Of a DNA stretch of 64,000 bases, positions 15,432 through 24,069 are shown one piece after another (the first letter of the stretch is position 1; each line of letters starts with the position of its first letter). The notes beneath the pieces are model-generated. The model was not told where the DNA came from. It was given only the letters and a program-made list of their open reading frames with translations, and did not search any database. This DNA is from Flavobacterium frigidimaris (GTDB lineage: Bacteria > Bacteroidota > Bacteroidia > Flavobacteriales > Flavobacteriaceae): NCBI GenBank assembly GCA_900129595.1, contig FQWG01000004.1, forward strand, positions 186,001 to 250,000, written 5' to 3'. A program made the position numbers and the translations under genes.

Positions 15432-16130
15432 ATGTTCGCAAATCTAAACTTCAGCAGAAACTCACCATTTTCTTTTGTAGAATATGGATTTCAGGCGTAT
15501 TATGCGACTGTATTTTTGATGGTTTGGATGCATCCGGAACAACATCCGGTAAGTCTTATAAATGATTTGGCTGTTTTAATGGCTTTTGAATTTATTATGG
15601 TTCATTCAGGAGTTTTTATGGCGGTTATGCCTAAAAAATTATCGCTTTTTGTGTTTTTTCCGATGTATGGATTATTTGCCTACGGTTTCAATCACTCTGT
15701 CGTTAATACCAATATTTTATATATTTATTTGTTAACGGTTTTGAACCGGATGCGATTTGCTTTTTCGGACGTAAGTCCTGAAGTTCGGGCTTTACAGATG
15801 GGAAAATCTGCTTTGAAAGCAATGTTTTATTTCTTTTTGATTTTTGCAGTTAGTTTCGGAAATAGTATAATTCCGAAATTTGGATTAACTGATGATTTTT
15901 TAGAAAAATCTCATTATTTTGATACCGTGAAATCAAGTGGACTGTTCATAGAAAAACCTTACGTTCCAATATGTATGGGATTTATATATTATTCAGTACC
16001 GGTTTTCTACTTTCTGTACCGAATCATTAAAAAATTGGGCAGAAATAATACTGATTCTTTTCAGGAAGAAAAATTGATCTTTAGCAAAACTACCTATAAT
16101 CAGAAGTTTAAATCGGATAAAAAACAATAA
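15432..16130 (+). CDS. Unknown polytopic membrane protein, 232 aa
   Basis: I do not recognise the family. Five or six hydrophobic segments lie between residues ~18 and 210 (e.g. FVFFPMYGLFAYGF, MFYFFLIFAVSFG, MGFIYYSVPVFYFLY), with a basic, polar C-terminal tail of about 25 residues. There is no signal-peptide cleavage site, so it is probably an inner-membrane protein. It sits between hemE and hemF with three other small genes, four bases from the next ORF, suggesting a small operon. No link to heme synthesis can be read from the sequence. Confidence 0.75.
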   Translation: MFANLNFSRNSPFSFVEYGFQAYYATVFLMVWMHPEQHPVSLINDLAVLMAFEFIMVHSGVFMAVMPKKLSLFVFFPMYGLFAYGFNHSVVNTNILYIYLLTVLNRMRFAFSDVSPEVRALQMGKSALKAMFYFFLIFAVSFGNSIIPKFGLTDDFLEKSHYFDTVKSSGLFIEKPYVPICMGFIYYSVPVFYFLYRIIKKLGRNNTDSFQEEKLIFSKTTYNQKFKSDKKQ

Positions 16131-16133
16131 ATT

Positions 16134-16511
16134 ATGCTCAACAAAGGCTTAAGAGATGAAGAAAGTATCAGGATAGAGAATACGCTAAGAACTTTACATG
16201 CTTTAATTTTTGTTCCTAAATTTTGGAATGCTGAAGATACCGCACTTATAGATGAGCAACTTAAAAGTCTTGGTTTAAGCTTACAAAGAACAATTGAAAT
16301 ACCGGAAGAAGAATTAATTCTTCTTTTACAGGAATGTCATTTAGACTGGAATCAACAGGAAGAATTTGCAGATATCCTAATGGGATTATCTCAAGAAAAA
16401 CAATTTGATTTTTTAGGAAAAGCACTTGCTATTTACCAATATATACAAAAAGAAAGCAAAGTTTTTTCTTTTGGCATAAATACAAAAATTGCTTCGGCTA
16501 AAAACAAATAA
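16134..16511 (+). CDS. Unknown small soluble protein, 125 aa
   Basis: I do not recognise it. It is helix-rich and acidic, with no signal peptide (patterns such as EENILRTLHALIF-like amphipathic helices, EEELILLLQECHLDW). It starts three bases after the preceding membrane-protein gene and stops two bases before the GNAT gene, so these three are tightly coupled. Low sequence complexity is absent and codon use fits the neighbourhood, which supports a real gene. Confidence 0.7.
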   Translation: MLNKGLRDEESIRIENTLRTLHALIFVPKFWNAEDTALIDEQLKSLGLSLQRTIEIPEEELILLLQECHLDWNQQEEFADILMGLSQEKQFDFLGKALAIYQYIQKESKVFSFGINTKIASAKNK

Positions 16512-16513
16512 AC

Positions 16514-17065
16514 ATGAGTTTTACAGATTGGAGAATAGACCGAATTGAACATGTTTTGCCTAAAGAATTTTACAATTTAGTAGATAAAAACAGCAATCAT
16601 ATTGGGAAAACTTTCCCGGTAACTCTGGTCAATTCAGATTCATTAAAAAAAGCAGAAGATTTTCTGGAAGTCAGTCATAATAAAGAAAAAAATAAGGAAG
16701 GTTTTTATTTTTACGCAAGAGATATCCAAACCAACAATTTAATTGGTTATTTGTGTGTAAAAACCATTGATTACCGCATTTCAAAATGTGAATTAGGTTA
16801 TTTTGTTGATGAAGATTATCAGGGAAAAGGAATTACATCAAAAATGGTTGTGGATGCACTTGAATTTTGTTTCAATGAATTGAAGATGAACAAGGTTTTC
16901 ATCTGTACTTCAGAAATTAATTTAGCAAGCCAACGAATTGCATTAAAACATAATTTTAAACAAGAAGGAATTTTGAGGGACGAATTTAGAAATGGTGACG
17001 GCGAACTACAGGATACTTTTTATTTCGGACTACTTAAATCAGAATATAATAACAATGAAAGATAA
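16514..17065 (+). CDS. GNAT acetyltransferase, RimJ/RimL-like
   Basis: 183 residues. The GNAT fold is visible: acceptor-side helix, IGYLCVKTIDYRISKCELGYFV strands, and the acetyl-CoA loop region DEDYQGKGITSKMV (Q/RxxGxG/A type). It is followed by the RimJ/L hallmark NLASQRIALKHNFKQEGILR. Proteins of this subgroup acetylate N-terminal amino groups or small molecules. The substrate is unknown. Its last codons overlap a 17-bp copy of the hemF 5' end (17055-17071), so hemF probably once followed it directly. Confidence 0.85.
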   Translation: MSFTDWRIDRIEHVLPKEFYNLVDKNSNHIGKTFPVTLVNSDSLKKAEDFLEVSHNKEKNKEGFYFYARDIQTNNLIGYLCVKTIDYRISKCELGYFVDEDYQGKGITSKMVVDALEFCFNELKMNKVFICTSEINLASQRIALKHNFKQEGILRDEFRNGDGELQDTFYFGLLKSEYNNNER

Positions 17066-17071
17066 ATTTTA
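17055..17071 (+). repeat. Orphan copy of the hemF 5' end
   Basis: ATGAAAGATAAATTTTA here is identical to the first 17 bases of hemF at 17515-17531. Here it reads MKDKF then stop. The ATG lies inside the last codons of the GNAT gene, which would be a normal overlap for an ancestral gnat-hemF pair. The two copies bracket the gene at 17085 and look like the trace of an insertion with duplication. Confidence 0.7.
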
Positions 17072-17084
17072 GCTAAAAATAGAG

Positions 17085-17510
17085 ATGCCTTCTTTTGAAA
17101 AAATTTTAACCATAATCTTAGATTTTGATTTCAAAAAACTGAATCCTATATATCAAGGCTTTTTTGTGATGGCCTTTTTTGCAATATCTTTTTGTACTTG
17201 CTCTTATTATTCGAACGATGCGAAAATTAGTAAAGACGGGTACAGAGATATGTTTAATGAAAGATTTTCAGGATTAATTGTCAAAAAATATTTAGATAAA
17301 GATAACAAAATGTCTCCCTCTTTTAAACTAAAGGACTCCAGTAATGTATATGGTTATTCTGTTCTTTGGGAAAATGCGGAAATAGGAGATTCATTAGCAA
17401 AAAAAGCAAATTCAAGATTTGTAAAGATTTTTAAAAAAGATACTTTGATAGTATTTGATATGAATGTTGCATTCAAATATCATGATACTTTCCCGGAAAA
17501 TAAAGACTAA
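17085..17510 (+). CDS. Unknown membrane-anchored protein, 141 aa (inserted before hemF)
   Basis: I do not recognise the family. It has one strong membrane segment (~residues 25-43, GFFVMAFFAISFCTCSYY) preceded by a short cytoplasmic stretch, and then about 95 polar residues with no motif I can assign. It lies between two 17-bp copies of the hemF start and so appears to be a late arrival. Its stop codon is four bases before the hemF ATG, so it may now be co-translated with hemF. Confidence 0.65.
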   Translation: MPSFEKILTIILDFDFKKLNPIYQGFFVMAFFAISFCTCSYYSNDAKISKDGYRDMFNERFSGLIVKKYLDKDNKMSPSFKLKDSSNVYGYSVLWENAEIGDSLAKKANSRFVKIFKKDTLIVFDMNVAFKYHDTFPENKD

Positions 17511-17514
17511 AAAC

Positions 17515-18444
17515 ATGAAAGATAAATTTTACGCCTACATACAAAAGTTACAAGACCAGATTTGTGCCGGATTAGAAGCTGTTGACGGAACTACAAAATT
17601 CCGTGAAGATCTTTGGAAACGCCCTGAAGGCGGTGGTGGAAGAACACGCGTTATTGAAAACGGAAATGTTTTTGAAAAAGGCGGCGTCAACATTTCAGCC
17701 GTTCACGGAAAATTACCAGAAGCCATGCAAAAAATGTTTGGCGTTGGTGAAGCTGATTTTTTTGCCTGCGGACTAAGTTTGGTTTTACACCCAAAGAATC
17801 CAATGACTCCAACCGTTCATGCCAATTGGCGTTATTTTGAAATGTATGACGAACAAGGAAAAGTAATCGAACAATGGTTTGGCGGCGGACAGGATTTAAC
17901 GCCTTATTATTTGTTTGAAGAAGATGCCAAACACTTTCATCAAACGTGTAAAACAGCTTGCGACAAACACAATCCGGAGTTTTATCCAAAATATAAAAAA
18001 CAATGCGACACTTATTTCTGGAATGCACATAGAAACGAAGCCCGCGGAATTGGCGGTTTATTCTTTGATTATTGCAAAGCAAATGGGCACCCGAGCGATA
18101 GCGAACAGGCGAAGCAAATGTCGATGGAAGACTGGTTCAATTTTGTAACCGAAGTTGGTGATAGTTTCCTAGAAGCTTATGTTCCGATTGTAGAAAGAAG
18201 AAAAAATCAGGAGTATACTCCTGAAAACAGAAATTGGCAGGAAATCCGTCGTGGCCGTTATGTCGAATTTAATCTGGTTCACGACAAAGGCACTTTATTC
18301 GGTTTAAAAACCAACGGGAGAATCGAAAGTATTTTGATGAGTTTGCCTCCGCACGTGCAATGGGTTTACGATCATCATGCAGAAGCAGGAAGTGACGAAG
18401 AAAAATTAGTAAATGTGTTAGAAAATCCTGTTGACTGGATTTAA
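17515..18444 (+). CDS. hemF: Oxygen-dependent coproporphyrinogen-III oxidase
   Basis: 309 residues from the ATG at 17515. A longer frame from 17464 would read through the end of the previous gene and lacks homology. Conserved HemF segments are intact: WKRPEGGGGRTRV, GVNISAVHGKLP, HANWRYFEMY, WFGGGQDLTPYYLFEEDA and the C-terminal RGRYVEFNLVHDKGT..GLKTNGRIESILMSLPP. It converts coproporphyrinogen III to protoporphyrinogen IX using O2, implying aerobic life. HemJ and HemH then complete heme. Confidence 0.97.
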   Translation: MKDKFYAYIQKLQDQICAGLEAVDGTTKFREDLWKRPEGGGGRTRVIENGNVFEKGGVNISAVHGKLPEAMQKMFGVGEADFFACGLSLVLHPKNPMTPTVHANWRYFEMYDEQGKVIEQWFGGGQDLTPYYLFEEDAKHFHQTCKTACDKHNPEFYPKYKKQCDTYFWNAHRNEARGIGGLFFDYCKANGHPSDSEQAKQMSMEDWFNFVTEVGDSFLEAYVPIVERRKNQEYTPENRNWQEIRRGRYVEFNLVHDKGTLFGLKTNGRIESILMSLPPHVQWVYDHHAEAGSDEEKLVNVLENPVDWI

Positions 18445-18882
18445 TACAATTAAAACGTATAGGGGTTATCTATTGATAGCGGTTTTGTAAATTTATTTTA
18501 TTGAAAAATTATTAAATAAATATGTCGCTCCTATGGAGCTCGAATGTAATAACTAATATTTTTCTATAAATATTACGCTTCTCCGAAGCTATTAAAAATC
18601 ACGATACTAAACTTGTTGAATAAATCCCAGCAAGATAATATAGTTATAAAAACTATAAGTATTCAGTTTCGCTGGAGCTATTAAAAATTACAATAATAAC
18701 TTTATTGAAAAGTTTCAGCGGGACGATATATTTATAAAAATTATAAGTATTCAGTTTCGTTGGAGCTATAAAATTACAGTAGTAACTTTGTTAAAAAGTC
18801 CCAGCGGGACGATATATTTATAGAAACATATAGGTTTATTTTAATGAACCCCAGCGGGGTGACATATAAATCAAAACTTACT
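18445..18882. repeat. REP-like hairpins with three ~88-bp tandem units, 5' of the RAYT gene
   Basis: This 438-bp non-coding stretch contains short hairpins with 5-bp stems and 3-nt loops: GCTCC-TAT-GGAGC (18527-18539), GCTTC-TCC-GAAGC (18577-18589), GTCCC-AGC-GGGAC (18798-18810) and ACCCC-AGC-GGGGT (18848-18860). Three tandem units begin with AGCTATtAAAAT-type sequence at 18587, 18676 and 18764, a period of 88-89 bp. Each carries a CAGCGGGACGATATATTTAT-type segment (degenerate in the first). This is the architecture of REP/BIME elements next to their transposase. Confidence 0.8.
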
Positions 18883-19341
18883 ATGGCAAACACCTATTCT
18901 CAATTATATATTCATATTGTATTTGCGGTAAAAGGCAGGCAAAACTTAATCGCAACAGTTTGGAAAGATGAAATCTATAAATTTATCACCGGAATCATCA
19001 CAAATAAGCAACAGAAACTAATTGCTATTAACGGAATGCCTGATCATATCCACATCTTAATTGGATTAAAACCTGATAAATCTATATCAGATTTAGTTCG
19101 GGACATAAAAGCAAATTCTTCAAAATTTATAAACAATCAAAATTGGATCAATGGTAAATTTGAGTGGCAAACAGGATTTGGAGCTTTCTCATACAGTCAT
19201 TCTCAATTGACAAATGTTATCAATTACATTCATAATCAAGAAGAACATCATAAAACAAAAACGTTCAAAGAAGAATATCTTGAGTTTTTAAAATTGTTTA
19301 ATGTAGAATTTAAAAATGAATATTTATTTGATGACGTTTGA
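18883..19341 (+). mobile_element. REP-associated tyrosine transposase (RAYT; IS200/IS605 Y1 family)
   Basis: 152 residues from the ATG at 18883 (MANTYSQLYIHIVFAVKGRQ). An in-frame ATG at 18844 lies within a REP hairpin and is unlikely. The HUH metal motif is HIH in GMPDHIHILIGL. The catalytic Tyr is in NYIHNQEEHHKTKTF. WQTGFGAFSYSHSQ is the usual RAYT stretch. No TnpB gene is adjacent, consistent with a single-gene RAYT. REP-like hairpins on both sides are the probable substrates for its single-strand nicking. The ORF is intact. Confidence 0.88.
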
Positions 19342-19657
19342 TTTTCAGGATTGTAAATAATTATATTCCGCTCCTCTGGAGCTCAAATTCTTTGCATCTA
19401 ATTTTTTCTATAAATATATCGCTCCACTGGAGCTCAAATTCAGCCCCGGCAATGTGGCTAAATATATTACTCCACTGGAGCTTTAAAAAAAGTGAAAACA
19501 GCTTTTTTTCTAAAAAAATTGAAATACCATTTGGATGAAATATTTATATAACTTTATGAATGTACATTATTTAACCCGATCGTGGTGATATATTTTAGAT
19601 CATCAAAATTAAAATCCATAAATTAGCTATAGATATCATTGTCGTAAAAATAAACGA
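19342..19657. repeat. REP-like hairpins 3' of the RAYT gene
   Basis: Three hairpins of the same form as upstream: GCTCC-TCT-GGAGC (19370-19382), GCTCC-ACT-GGAGC (19421-19433) and CTCC-ACT-GGAG (19470-19480), spaced about 50 bp. All are followed by an AAATTC or TTTAAAA tail. From about 19490 to 19657 the sequence is AT-rich with no gene or clear motif. Confidence 0.78.
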
Positions 19658-20599
19658 ATGAATTTCAAACTGATTTATATAGTATTCTTCGGAAGTGTTT
19701 TTGGGTGTTTTGCCCAAAACGATTCGCTGCAAAATCCCTATTTTAAATCTTATACGGATAAAATTACTACCAGTGTTTACTATTTAGATACTTCAAATAA
19801 TTTCCAGCTTGGTTTTAATTCGCAAGGACAAAAAAAATACATCGATCTCAATCCTAACCGACAAGAACAATTAGGTATCGCTTTAAGTTATCAGTTTGTA
19901 GACGTCAGTTTTGGATTTTCTCCTAAATTTTTTGATGTAAACAAAGACAATTCAGATTCTAAACTCTTTAGTTTCAATACTCGATTTTATTATAAAAAGT
20001 GGATGCAATCTTTCACTTTTATCAATCAAAAAGGCTTTTATGCCAGTGAAGAAGGATTTACTGTAGAGTTTCCGCGTATGCGAACAACAAAAATTGGAGG
20101 TTCAACATCTTATATTTTTAATGATAAATTCTCTTATAAGGCATTAGTCAATCAAAATGAATGGCAGACCAAGAGTTCAGGAAGTTTTATACCTTCTTTT
20201 TCATTTTATTATACAAATTTAGACCTCAACGATGTTCCCAATTCATCAAATGGAGACATTTATGTTTTTTCATTGGCTCCCTCCTATTTTTACAATTTTG
20301 TAATTAGCGACCGCATTTTGATAGGAACCGGAATTGCATTTGGTGCAGGAATTAATGACATTGACGGAGAAACCTCAGCTTTATATCAATTAGACCTTCA
20401 TTTAAAACTAGCCTACAATACGGATCGTTTTTTTGGTTATGCGAGCTTAAACACCGTGAATTTTATTCAGAATGATACTTCGGCTGAACGGCTGAATGAT
20501 AACATCTCAACTTTTAACCTTAGTATTGGATATCGATTCGACCCTCCAAAAAAAGTAAAAGAGGTTTATGATAAAGTAAATCAGAAAATAGGTTTGTAA
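19658..20599 (+). CDS. DUF4421-like outer-membrane beta-barrel protein
   Basis: 313 residues with a signal peptide (FKLIYIVFFGSVFGCFAQ). The mature part opens with NPYFKSYTDKITTSVYYLDTSNNFQL. It then alternates aromatic amphipathic strands (LGIALSYQFVDVSFGFSP, FNTRFYYKKWMQSFTF) to a C-terminal strand TFNLSIGYRFDPPKK. This matches the Bacteroidota DUF4421 family, likely a small outer-membrane barrel of unknown role. It ends 28 bp before the aldolase gene. Confidence 0.75.
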   Translation: MNFKLIYIVFFGSVFGCFAQNDSLQNPYFKSYTDKITTSVYYLDTSNNFQLGFNSQGQKKYIDLNPNRQEQLGIALSYQFVDVSFGFSPKFFDVNKDNSDSKLFSFNTRFYYKKWMQSFTFINQKGFYASEEGFTVEFPRMRTTKIGGSTSYIFNDKFSYKALVNQNEWQTKSSGSFIPSFSFYYTNLDLNDVPNSSNGDIYVFSLAPSYFYNFVISDRILIGTGIAFGAGINDIDGETSALYQLDLHLKLAYNTDRFFGYASLNTVNFIQNDTSAERLNDNISTFNLSIGYRFDPPKKVKEVYDKVNQKIGL

Positions 20600-20626
20600 T
20601 AGCCATTAAATTTAAAACAAAACATT

Positions 20627-21529
20627 ATGAAAAATAGAGAACGATACATAGCGCAACTCAACCGCATGCATTCCGGAAAAGGATTTATTGCCGCACTGGA
20701 TCAAAGTGGAGGAAGCACTCCAAAAGCGCTGGCACAATACGGTATAGAAGAAAGCAGTTTTACAAATGACGAAGAAATGTACACACTGGTGCATGAAATG
20801 AGAACCCGCATTATAAAAAGTCCTGCCTTTGATCGCGAATATATTCTGGGCGCTATTTTGTTCGAAAATACTATGGATCGTAAAATCGACGAACAATGGA
20901 CTGCTGACTATTTGTGGGAGAAAAAAAACATAGTTCCGTTTTTAAAAGTGGATAAAGGACTTGCCGACCTTGCCAATGGCGTACAGTTGATGAAGCCTAT
21001 TGCTAATTTAGATGAATTGCTGACTCGTGCGGTAGAAAAAAATGTTTTTGGAACTAAGATGCGTTCTGTAATTAAAGAAGCCAATGCAGGTGGAATTCGT
21101 GAAGTAGTCGAACAACAATTTGCGGTGGGTTTACAAATCTTCGAAAAAGGACTTATCCCGATTATCGAACCTGAAGTTGATATTTACAGCGCTGATAAAG
21201 AAAAGTCAGAAAAAATTCTAAAAGAAGAAATCAAAAAACAGCTTAATTTACTGGATAAAGAGGTAAAAGTAATGCTGAAATTGTCTATCCCGACTGTGAA
21301 TGATTTTTACAAAGAACTAATGTCAGATCCGCATGTGGTCCGTGTTGTCGCATTGTCTGGCGGATACGGTCAGGATGAAGCCAATGCTAAACTTTCGCAA
21401 AACCACGGATTGATTGCCAGTTTCTCAAGAGCATTATCCGAAGGTCTTTCGGCGGGTCAGTCTGATGCTGATTTTAATTCTAAACTGGGCAACACTATTA
21501 AAGAAATTTATGCCGCTTCGATCACATAA
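20627..21529 (+). CDS. Class I fructose-bisphosphate aldolase
   Basis: 300 residues. It matches the compact bacterial class I (Schiff-base) aldolase typified by staphylococcal Fda: [16 protein letters not shown] at the N-terminus, [13 protein letters not shown], the [10 protein letters not shown] lysine segment, [12 protein letters not shown] and the active-site VMLKLSIP lysine region, and [13 protein letters not shown] for phosphate binding. It cleaves or forms fructose-1,6-bisphosphate in glycolysis and gluconeogenesis. A strong terminator follows. Confidence 0.93.
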   Translation: MKNRERYIAQLNRMHSGKGFIAALDQSGGSTPKALAQYGIEESSFTNDEEMYTLVHEMRTRIIKSPAFDREYILGAILFENTMDRKIDEQWTADYLWEKKNIVPFLKVDKGLADLANGVQLMKPIANLDELLTRAVEKNVFGTKMRSVIKEANAGGIREVVEQQFAVGLQIFEKGLIPIIEPEVDIYSADKEKSEKILKEEIKKQLNLLDKEVKVMLKLSIPTVNDFYKELMSDPHVVRVVALSGGYGQDEANAKLSQNHGLIASFSRALSEGLSAGQSDADFNSKLGNTIKEIYAASIT

Positions 21530-21553
21530 TCGAATACTATCTAAAACATAAAA

Positions 21554-21584
21554 AAATCCCCGAAAGTTTAATTTTCGGGGATTT
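21554..21584. terminator. Bidirectional intrinsic terminator
   Basis: AAATCCCCGAAA (21554-21565) and TTTCGGGGATTT (21573-21584) form a 12-bp perfect stem with a 7-nt loop and T/A tracts on both sides. It serves the aldolase gene (+) and the convergent gene at 21604 (-). Confidence 0.9.
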
Positions 21585-21603
21585 GCTTTTTATAATTTTA
21601 CAA

Positions 21604-23433
21604 CTATTTAGAGGTTAATTCCTGAGTTAAATCTAAAGTTTGCAGAATGATATTTTTATCCGTTTTCAACGAGTTTAACTTAAATCCAAAAACCAATTTA
21701 TTGTTGATTAATTTTTTAGGCGATTCGAATGTGATGTCTGAAAATTGTTCCGAAAATTTGCTGAACTTTCCTAAATCTGCAGGTTTCGCTTCACCTGATT
21801 TACCAAATGCATTTATTAGTTCAGCCATATTCAGTTTTCCGAACATATAATTTTTCTTCAAATCCTTTTTGGCTTCACCGGAAAATGTACCGTTTCCGGC
21901 ACTAAAATAGTCCAGTGTATTAGCCACTACAATAACATCTTTGTCTTTTTTGATGAAGATATCTCCGTATTCTTTGGTTCCGGTAACAACATAATAATTG
22001 TCTTTTTGCACCAATACTTTTTTGCGAACGCCTAACTGCATCAATTTGTCAGCAAAAGTAGGATGCGTCGAAGTAAAAATTACAGAAAATAACGGAACTG
22101 ATTTTTTAGTCTTTTTATCGGTTACTTTCTCTTCATAGTTTTCATTGTATTCGTATGATTTTGTCATCACTTCAATTTCCTTGAAACCATACAAAAATGC
22201 GCTTAAATCACCATCAAAAAGGGTTGCAGCAGCTTCTTCATCAACAATGGTCGAAATTAAATCGGTAACAACGGCAATATCTTCTTTTACCAGTTTTGGA
22301 CTTTGAAATATATCTGCTAGTACAGATGGGAAATTTTCAAGAGCTGCTTTTGTATTTACATGATACGACATATAACCCAAAGGTTTTTGTACAGGGAAAT
22401 AATTAAAGATATTCTTGTTTATTTTTCTATTCGTGATTTTATTTACCACTTCGGCAAGCTGCGGCGAATATTCAACAACTTCTTCTACACGCGCATTATC
22501 GTTGTCAAAATAAAAATCAAGATTAATGCCTTTTATAAAATCCCCAAAGTTTTTCTGCATAGGCAAAAATTTATCATAACCTCCAAAAATGGCCATTGGA
22601 TAATTGGACATAGAATATAAACTTGTCATTGCAGTGCTATAATTGATCCAGGATGAAATATCAGCATTAGCACTTATTTTTTGGGAACTTGGCGCAGTAA
22701 ATCCATTTTCGAATAGCGATTTTATAATCTGATGCAGCTTTTCTGTTTGTTCCAGATTAAAAGTAGCTTCCTGAATCGTGTACGGTGCGCTTGCGGTATA
22801 CTCTTGTTCGCCATTGTACGGAACTGGAGCTTCTTCAACCGCAACCGGAGCATCATTTGCAGGAGTATCGATCGTGATCGAAGGTTCTTCCGTTTTCGTT
22901 TCTTCGTATACCTCATCAATAGCAACAGAATCTTGCCAAACGGTTTGGCTTTCGGTGGTATAAAACCTCGAAGGAAGCCTTTGCGTTAGTTCCAGAATAA
23001 CCAGATAATTATCGTTCCACGCCAAGATTTTGTTTTTACCTTTTGTATTAAAAACAGCATATTTACCTAAATCTTTAATCTCTACATTTCCGGCTAAGCC
23101 ATTCCCAAATTCTTTTATTATAAATTGCTTAACTGCTTCTCTGCTTTTTACGGGAATTGTAACCTGATAATACGGAATACTGTCAGAGAATTTTCCGTGA
23201 ATGGTTATTTTTTGATCTAACTGAATAAGCGACGTGTATTTAGTAAAATCTAAATCCGGTTTTTTACTGCTGTATTTGGTTATGATGGGATGATTCAGGA
23301 TTTCGGCAACGCTTACTTTTTTAGAAAGCTGGTTCCCGTTAAACTGTACAAAATAATCATACTGTTCTTGATTGGTTTGACCAAAAGTCAAATGCATGGC
23401 GAATAATAAAAGGAAAGTATAAAACTTCTTCAT
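21604..23433 (-). CDS. Exported protein of unknown function, 609 aa
   Basis: A signal peptide (KKFYTFLLLFAMHLTFGQ) is followed by ~590 residues. They include a low-complexity acidic/proline stretch (~190-235, TEEPSITIDTPANDAPVAVEEAPVP split here as TEEPSITIDTP and PVAVEEAPVPYNG) that links two larger segments. The C-terminal half has repeated (K/E)-rich strand patterns and no catalytic motif I recognise. It is weakly reminiscent of DUF4836-type Bacteroidota envelope proteins. It begins three bases after the lipoprotein gene at 23437, so the two form an operon and may act together in the periplasm. Confidence 0.75.
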   Translation of the reverse strand: MKKFYTFLLLFAMHLTFGQTNQEQYDYFVQFNGNQLSKKVSVAEILNHPIITKYSSKKPDLDFTKYTSLIQLDQKITIHGKFSDSIPYYQVTIPVKSREAVKQFIIKEFGNGLAGNVEIKDLGKYAVFNTKGKNKILAWNDNYLVILELTQRLPSRFYTTESQTVWQDSVAIDEVYEETKTEEPSITIDTPANDAPVAVEEAPVPYNGEQEYTASAPYTIQEATFNLEQTEKLHQIIKSLFENGFTAPSSQKISANADISSWINYSTAMTSLYSMSNYPMAIFGGYDKFLPMQKNFGDFIKGINLDFYFDNDNARVEEVVEYSPQLAEVVNKITNRKINKNIFNYFPVQKPLGYMSYHVNTKAALENFPSVLADIFQSPKLVKEDIAVVTDLISTIVDEEAAATLFDGDLSAFLYGFKEIEVMTKSYEYNENYEEKVTDKKTKKSVPLFSVIFTSTHPTFADKLMQLGVRKKVLVQKDNYYVVTGTKEYGDIFIKKDKDVIVVANTLDYFSAGNGTFSGEAKKDLKKNYMFGKLNMAELINAFGKSGEAKPADLGKFSKFSEQFSDITFESPKKLINNKLVFGFKLNSLKTDKNIILQTLDLTQELTSK

Positions 23434-23436
23434 AAA

Positions 23437-24069
23437 TCAGGGTGTTAATTGGATTGTATTGTTCATTAATACCGATTTTTTAAGCACATTGTACATGCTT
23501 TGTTTTAAAAATACGGTCTTTTTGTTTGGTGAAATTTTACTGTTCGCATTTTGCACGGACTGTACATCTTTATCGAAAGTATAAATGGCAATAATATTAG
23601 CGGCTTCCAGATCTTGTTTTTTCTTAGGATCTTTTATTAGTTTTTCAGGAATTGGGTACGAAGCAATTCGTTCAAAGTTTTTAGCAGTACTGGCAAAGTG
23701 AATCTGATTGCTTTGATTGTTTATCGTATTTACAACCGCATTGAGCGCTTTTATATTGGCATAATTGAGTTTGATAATGAAAACGTAATTTTCAAAATCA
23801 GTCCTGGTGGTCACATTTGTGATTCCGTCAATTTTTGAAGCTTTTACTTTAAAATCTTCTAATTTTTTGGAGATTTCCTGTTCGTTCGGGATTTTTACGC
23901 CATCGACTTCTTCGAGCCACATTGCCGATTTTGTTTTAAACCACGATTTCGAGAAGTCAACCATCAGCGTGTATTCGCCACTTTGATCGTCGCGGTGTTT
24001 GATTCTTTCTGTTATTTCAAAACAACTTGTTAAAAGTAAACAACAGCATAATGCGAGAATTTTCTTCAT
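23437..24069 (-). CDS. Unknown lipoprotein, 210 aa
   Basis: A lipoprotein signal (KKILALCCCLLLTSCFEI) has its lipobox Cys near residue 16. The mature region (MVDFSKSWFKTKSAMWLEEV, KASKIDGITNVTTRTDFENY) looks like a small alpha/beta domain of the kind found in envelope-associated lipoproteins. I cannot assign a family with confidence. It is the first gene of a two-gene minus-strand operon with the 609-aa exported protein. Confidence 0.78.
   Translation of the reverse strand: MKKILALCCCLLLTSCFEITERIKHRDDQSGEYTLMVDFSKSWFKTKSAMWLEEVDGVKIPNEQEISKKLEDFKVKASKIDGITNVTTRTDFENYVFIIKLNYANIKALNAVVNTINNQSNQIHFASTAKNFERIASYPIPEKLIKDPKKKQDLEAANIIAIYTFDKDVQSVQNANSKISPNKKTVFLKQSMYNVLKKSVLMNNTIQLTP

Noticed and set aside
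17464..17514. Upstream start for hemF
   Set aside because: The extra residues overlap the end of the preceding gene and have no similarity to HemF. The ATG at 17515 gives the usual length.
18844..18882. Longer start for the transposase
   Set aside because: It lies within a REP hairpin (ACCCC-AGC-GGGGT). The family N-terminus begins at MANTYSQLYIHIVF.
18527..19480. CRISPR array
   Set aside because: The repeats are short palindromes with similar, not unique, intervening sequence, and no cas gene is present. A RAYT/REP locus explains them.
22360..22989. Plus-strand ORFs inside the 609-aa gene
   Set aside because: They are antisense shadows with no domain or promoter.
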